DNA of 39,779 nucleotides from assembly GCF_003865095.1 (NCBI RefSeq), contig NZ_BHYK01000037.1:1-39779 (forward strand), written 5' to 3'. The stretch is from Clostridium tagluense. Its GTDB lineage: Bacteria; Bacillota; Clostridia; Clostridiales; Clostridiaceae. Of this stretch, positions 36,402-39,779 are shown in pieces (the stretch's first letter is position 1; each line of letters starts with the position of its first letter). Made by a program: the position numbers and the translations under genes. A model generated the notes under the pieces. That model saw only the letters and a list, made by a program, of their open reading frames with translations. It was not told the DNA's origin and searched no databases.

Positions 36402-36452
36402 TTAAATATAATAAAAAATAATTATAAAATAAATTGAAAGTAGGTTGCTAAA

Positions 36453-36545
36453 ATGGAATTATCCATACTAGGCATAATTGTTGGATTTATAGTTGGAGTA
36501 ATTATAGGAATATCTTCACTTAAGAATGATTACAAAATATTTTAA
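36453..36545 (+). CDS. Single-span membrane peptide, 30 aa
   Basis: MELSILGIIVGFIVGVIIGI followed by SSLKNDYKIF is a single transmembrane helix with Gly-rich packing (GxxxG-like) and a short cytoplasmic tail. It has a GTAGGTTG ribosome region and a consensus promoter 52 bases upstream. It could be a small regulatory or toxin-like peptide; no family is assigned. Confidence 0.55.
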   Translation: MELSILGIIVGFIVGVIIGISSLKNDYKIF

Positions 36546-36601
36546 AAAACAATAAAATACATAGAAAATTAAAAATAGAAATACATAGGAGGCAAATTAA
36601 A

Positions 36602-37651
36602 ATGAACAATAAAAAATGTTGTGAATATAAAATAATAATAAGATACATGAACAATGATGTTGAGGAAATAAATTATCATGAGGTAAACAATAGGAATTAT
36701 AAAGAAATGCTAAAATTATACAAAGAAACTAAAGAGCATTATACAGAAGAGAATATATGTGCAACTGTAAATTTCCAAGGAATTTTTGAAGATGGCACTA
36801 TTGGAATCTCTTATGTTAAAGAAATCATTAATAAAAAGGAACTTCAAATCAAAGAGCAAGCAGATAATATCAGCGGTGAAAGCATATATGACTTAACTTT
36901 AAAACTGGAATCTATATTAACTCAAATGCCCGAACGAATAAAATATATAACAAACCAAGTAAATGTATTAACTAAGGATAGGGATAATTTCCAACATGAA
37001 ATGATAACAAAAGGCAAGGCTTATTCCAATAGGGATAAAATAGAAGGATATGATAGGTTGTTATTGATAAATGATGATAGAAGACTATTTAAGGAAGAAA
37101 AAAGATATGGTGAAATTTACTCATCGGAAAATATAATAAAGTTAATCAAAGAGATATCAGAAGTTAAAAAACTACGCTCTAAAGACCTTGAATTCAAAGA
37201 AATTATTAAAGAAAATATTGAAGACTTTCATTTTGTTAAAGATATTCATTACACAAGTTATAAACATAGGGATAATTTAAAGAAAAGTATTGGATGGAAA
37301 TATTCAAATATTATAGATTTTCCAAATGAAATGATATTAAAGGCATATAATAAATGTGGCTCAGTTGAAAGTAAAAATAATGTAAAAGAACAATGTGATA
37401 AAGCTAGAAAAACAAAATTGGATTTAATACCAAAAAATAAAGTTGCTCCCATTAATGTAATGCCTGCAATACCTCTTAGTAATAAAGAGCTAGAAAAAAT
37501 TAATTTTTTAGAGAAACAAAAAGCTAATAAGGATTTTCAAGAAAAGAAATTATCTAAGCATAAAAAAGATAGTAGGATAATAACTAGTAGATATTTAAAT
37601 AAGAGAAATTCACGAATAGATAGATTATTTGCTCAAATAGCTACAGAATAA
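36602..37651 (+). CDS. Hypothetical 349-aa protein
   Basis: It has a TAGGAGG ribosome site. The N-terminal 85 residues look alpha/beta (EYKIIIRYMNNDVEEINYHE, ICATVNFQGIFEDGTIGISY). The centre is helical (SIYDLTLKLESILTQMPERI, NIIKLIKEISEVKKLRSKDL). The C-terminal 100 residues are lysine-rich and probably disordered (LEKQKANKDFQEKKLSKHKK). No catalytic motif is seen. It is the largest gene of the right part and unrecognised. Confidence 0.6.
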   Translation: MNNKKCCEYKIIIRYMNNDVEEINYHEVNNRNYKEMLKLYKETKEHYTEENICATVNFQGIFEDGTIGISYVKEIINKKELQIKEQADNISGESIYDLTLKLESILTQMPERIKYITNQVNVLTKDRDNFQHEMITKGKAYSNRDKIEGYDRLLLINDDRRLFKEEKRYGEIYSSENIIKLIKEISEVKKLRSKDLEFKEIIKENIEDFHFVKDIHYTSYKHRDNLKKSIGWKYSNIIDFPNEMILKAYNKCGSVESKNNVKEQCDKARKTKLDLIPKNKVAPINVMPAIPLSNKELEKINFLEKQKANKDFQEKKLSKHKKDSRIITSRYLNKRNSRIDRLFAQIATE

Positions 37652-37655
37652 TAAT

Positions 37656-37684
37656 TTGACGATAAGAAACTTGTATGCTAAAAT
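37656..37684 (+). promoter_or_regulatory. Promoter of the XRE regulator
   Basis: TTGACG (37656-37661), 17 bp, TAAAAT (37679-37684). The spacer lacks CTAAACT, so this is not a typical array member. Confidence 0.7.
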
Positions 37685-37729
37685 TACATAGGAACGCTAT
37701 GACTATATTATAGATAAGGGGGAATAGTT

Positions 37730-37963
37730 ATGTCAGTAAAAAAAACAAAAGTTAAAAATAAATTAAAAGATATTTTAGAAGAAAGACATATAATGCAAAT
37801 TGATTTAATAGTTGACTTGGGTAAATTAGGGATAAATATAAGCAAGTCAACTATGTCAAATATATGTAATAATAGATATGATACTTCTATGGAGATTGGA
37901 TTAAAAATAGCTACAATATTAAATTTAAAATTTGAAGACATATTTTTCCTTGATGAAGAGTAA
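37730..37963 (+). CDS. XRE/Cro-type helix-turn-helix regulator
   Basis: The 77-aa protein is a single HTH domain: NKLKDILEERHIMQIDLIVD, a recognition region NISKSTMSNICNNRYDTSME, then IGLKIATILNLKFEDIFFLD, typical of the HTH_3/HTH_26 group. Such proteins repress phage or plasmid promoters as dimers. It precedes the recombinase gene and may control it. It is one candidate for a regulator of the array operators. It has an AAGGGGG ribosome site. Confidence 0.8.
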   Translation: MSVKKTKVKNKLKDILEERHIMQIDLIVDLGKLGINISKSTMSNICNNRYDTSMEIGLKIATILNLKFEDIFFLDEE

Positions 37964-38013
37964 TAGGTATGTTATAGTATTACTATAGCAAACGAATAAG
38001 GAGTGATTATAAA

Positions 38014-38952
38014 ATGTATATGGATACAGAGTATAAAGTATTAAATTCTTTCTTAGGTTATTTAAAATCACAAAAAAATAGAAGTATAAATACAATTATA
38101 ACTTATGAAACTGCATTATTAGAGATGCATAACTGGATGAAGAAAGAAAAAGGCATAGAAGTAATAGATAAAAGTTTTTATAAAACAATAGAATTACAAA
38201 ATTTAATTGATTTCGTAAGTTTCTTAGATAATAAGAAAATAACTGGAATAAAAAACAATGGTGAAAAAGCAAATGGAGCAAATACTATTGCCACAAAAAC
38301 TAATTCAATAAGAACATTTTTTAGATATTTAAAGCGAATATCTGTTATTACAGATAATATATCCGAAGAATTAGATGTACCGAAAATTGGCACACGTATT
38401 CCCATATATCTTACAGAAACAGAAATTCCCTGTCTAATTAATGCCATAGAAATCACTAAAACTAGGTTGAAATTAAGGAATATAACTATAATTTATTTCT
38501 TACTTACATTAGGTATGAGAGTAAATGAATTAGTTAATATAAAAATAAGTGATATAACTGATGATAATTTAAGATTTGTAGGGAAAGGGAATAAGGACAG
38601 ATTGTTGCCCATTCCTAAAAAACCAAGTGCTTATTATCATAGTTACCTTGAAGAAAGAAAAAATAACATAGTGATAGATGATTTCTTATTCTTGAGTAAA
38701 AGTGGTAAACAAATGGGAGAATCAGATATTAATGATATGATTCATAAATATTGTAAGATTGCTAATATAAAGAGTATATCAGCTCATAAGCTCAGACATA
38801 CAAGTGCTACACTTATGAAAAAAAATGATGTAGATATTGCAGAAATACAAAAAGTACTTGGGCATGAGAAGATTTCAACCACTCAAATATATACCCATGT
38901 TGATTTAACTGATGTAACAAAGGCCATATCAAAGAATCCTTATGCCAATTAG
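38014..38952 (+). CDS. XerC/XerD-like tyrosine recombinase
   Basis: The 312-aa protein has the N-terminal SAM-like core-binding domain (about 5-110) and a catalytic domain with all expected residues: R169 (GMRVNELV), K191 or K194 in the beta hairpin, HKLRH (H258, R261), GHEKISTTQIYTH (H284) and nucleophile Y293. Length and layout fit XerC/D-type enzymes that resolve plasmid dimers, or phage integrases. Strand exchange at the dif-like site at 9661-9690 is an attractive guess. It has a good AAGGAGTG ribosome site and is followed by a terminator. Confidence 0.9.
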   Translation: MYMDTEYKVLNSFLGYLKSQKNRSINTIITYETALLEMHNWMKKEKGIEVIDKSFYKTIELQNLIDFVSFLDNKKITGIKNNGEKANGANTIATKTNSIRTFFRYLKRISVITDNISEELDVPKIGTRIPIYLTETEIPCLINAIEITKTRLKLRNITIIYFLLTLGMRVNELVNIKISDITDDNLRFVGKGNKDRLLPIPKKPSAYYHSYLEERKNNIVIDDFLFLSKSGKQMGESDINDMIHKYCKIANIKSISAHKLRHTSATLMKKNDVDIAEIQKVLGHEKISTTQIYTHVDLTDVTKAISKNPYAN

Positions 38953-38957
38953 TCATG

Positions 38958-38985
38958 AACGTGGATTATCCACGTTTTATCTTAT
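38958..38985 (+). terminator. Intrinsic terminator
   Basis: AACGTGG (38958-38964) pairs perfectly with CCACGTT (38970-38976), followed by TTATCTT. Confidence 0.85.
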
Positions 38986-39027
38986 TAATATTAAAAACAA
39001 TTATAAAATAATTAGGAGGAACAATTT

Positions 39028-39594
39028 ATGTATAATTTAGTAGAAACAGGTTCTATAAGGCAGGATAAACAAAATTGTGTATTTGCTAGTATCTTTTGTA
39101 GAAATGCTAATCCATATAAGAGATATGAAGAGGTTGAAGGATTAGAAGTTAGAATACCTTTAGTTCTCATGCAAATGAGATGGGATGGAGGCCTAGGATT
39201 CGTTGGTGGAAAAGTAGATAAGGAAGATAAAATCAATGGAATGATAACACAAGAGGTTTTAAAAAATGCTTTAATAAGAGAAGTGAAGGAAGAAATTAAT
39301 TTAGATTTATTAGATAGAGAAAATTTAAAACCACTATGTACATATCAAGATAAAAATGTAGATATTCATAATTTTAGTTTAGAAGTATCAGAAGAAATTT
39401 TCTATTTTATATTTAAAAATTCTGTAAATTCAGAACATATGATTACTGAAAATAGTGGCAATGTCGTTTGTCATGTGGCTAATTATAAAGATGATAAAGG
39501 ATATCAAAGATTTATAGAAAATAGATTCTGTGCAACTTCCCTAATGGAATTGAAACATTTAATTGAACAGGAGAAACTATTAGTAAGTTTTTAA
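39028..39594 (+). CDS. Nudix hydrolase-like protein
   Basis: The 188-aa protein has a Nudix-box-like region: GFVGGKVDKEDK (G60, G61) and later LIREVKEEINL (R84-E89), the REUxEE core that binds the metal. The gap between the glycines and REVKEE is longer than the classical 23-residue box and the following Gly is Asn. This resembles NUDT16/X29-like or divergent members. Substrates could be nucleoside diphosphates linked to other groups, or capped RNA. It has an AGGAGG ribosome site right after an AATTATAAAAT element. Confidence 0.65.
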   Translation: MYNLVETGSIRQDKQNCVFASIFCRNANPYKRYEEVEGLEVRIPLVLMQMRWDGGLGFVGGKVDKEDKINGMITQEVLKNALIREVKEEINLDLLDRENLKPLCTYQDKNVDIHNFSLEVSEEIFYFIFKNSVNSEHMITENSGNVVCHVANYKDDKGYQRFIENRFCATSLMELKHLIEQEKLLVSF

Positions 39595-39616
39595 TAAAAT
39601 ATAACAAAAAGGAATT

Positions 39617-39652
39617 AAGCGTGAGGTATAATTATACCCCACGCTTTTTATA
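39617..39652 (+). terminator. Perfect-palindrome terminator, group II intron insertion site
   Basis: AAGCGTGAGGTATAA (39617-39631) is followed at once by its near-exact inverse TTATACCCCACGCTT (39632-39646), then TTTATA. The intron start lies directly after it. Confidence 0.85.
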
Positions 39653-39779
39653 GTGTGCCAGGCATGGCAATTAACTAGGTGGTGAAAGTCCACTGTGGGG
39701 GTCTGTAGTTACCAACCACTAGCTGAAGACAAGGTATCCACCGTGAGGTGTGAACTGAAGGAAGTCTTAGGCAAAGTTC
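39653..39779 (+). mobile_element. 5' end of a group II intron (IIC-like), truncated by window end
   Basis: The sequence begins GTGTGCCAGGCATGGCA, a GTGYG intron boundary. It then shows domain I features similar to bacterial class IIC introns: GGTGGTGAAAGTCCACT, a CTGAAGACAAGGTATCC segment and GAACTGAAGGAAGTC. Class IIC introns insert after terminator hairpins, exactly as here. The reverse transcriptase ORF and 3' domains would lie beyond the window. Confidence 0.8.

Overview
The window is very AT-rich, uses strong AGGAGG-type ribosome sites and consensus sigma-A promoters, and looks like a large extrachromosomal element of a Clostridium-type Firmicute. It carries a TubZ-type tubulin partition locus with a TubY-like MerR protein, two phage antirepressors, a tyrosine recombinase, an IS end and the start of a group II intron. 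No virion, lysis or packaging genes are present. The closest known architecture is that of plasmid-prophages such as Clostridium botulinum c-st, or a related large plasmid. That assignment is inference.

Layout. (1) 1-3.7 kb, minus strand: an IS end cuts a superfamily I helicase gene, followed by BRO-type and AntA/KilAC antirepressors, a 42-aa ORF and a putative papain-like cysteine protein with a non-AUG start. (2) 3.7-7.0 kb: partition locus tubY (minus), two iteron arrays (about 32-bp and exactly 11-bp periods), then tubR-tubZ and a small gene (plus). (3) 7.0-9.1 kb, minus strand: a possible replication protein, two small genes, direct repeats, and two long hairpins with the same loop sequence. 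(4) 9.1-11.2 kb, no convincing gene: an extreme strand-composition flip with a 30-nt near-palindrome resembling a dif/Xer site at its centre, then AT-rich DNA full of GTATC/GATAC inverted pairs. (5) 11.2-31.6 kb, plus strand: about 45 small, mostly unrecognised genes, singly or in short operons, driven by about 28 near-identical promoters. (6) 31.8-39.6 kb, plus strand: a Doc-type toxin-antitoxin pair, a Phd/YefM-like protein, small genes, an XRE regulator, a tyrosine recombinase and a Nudix protein, ending in a group II intron start placed just after a palindromic terminator.

The most unusual system is the promoter-gene array. Its promoters share an upstream AATAATTATAAAAT element, a -35 box embedded in a TAGTATTGACATACTA-like dyad, a conserved CTAAACT in the spacer and an extended TGN -10. 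Several also have promoter-specific inverted repeats centred on the -10. Within the array are a stand-alone protein resembling the RNA polymerase alpha C-terminal domain, with UP-element-binding positions kept in register, and a 50-aa protein resembling sigma factor region 1.1. This suggests, by inference, a coordinately controlled host-takeover or accessory regulon whose products include polymerase-domain mimics. A candidate type I toxin-antitoxin-like locus, with a ribosome site buried in a 5' hairpin, sits inside the array at 21.8-22.4 kb. Most small genes cannot be assigned a function from sequence reading alone.
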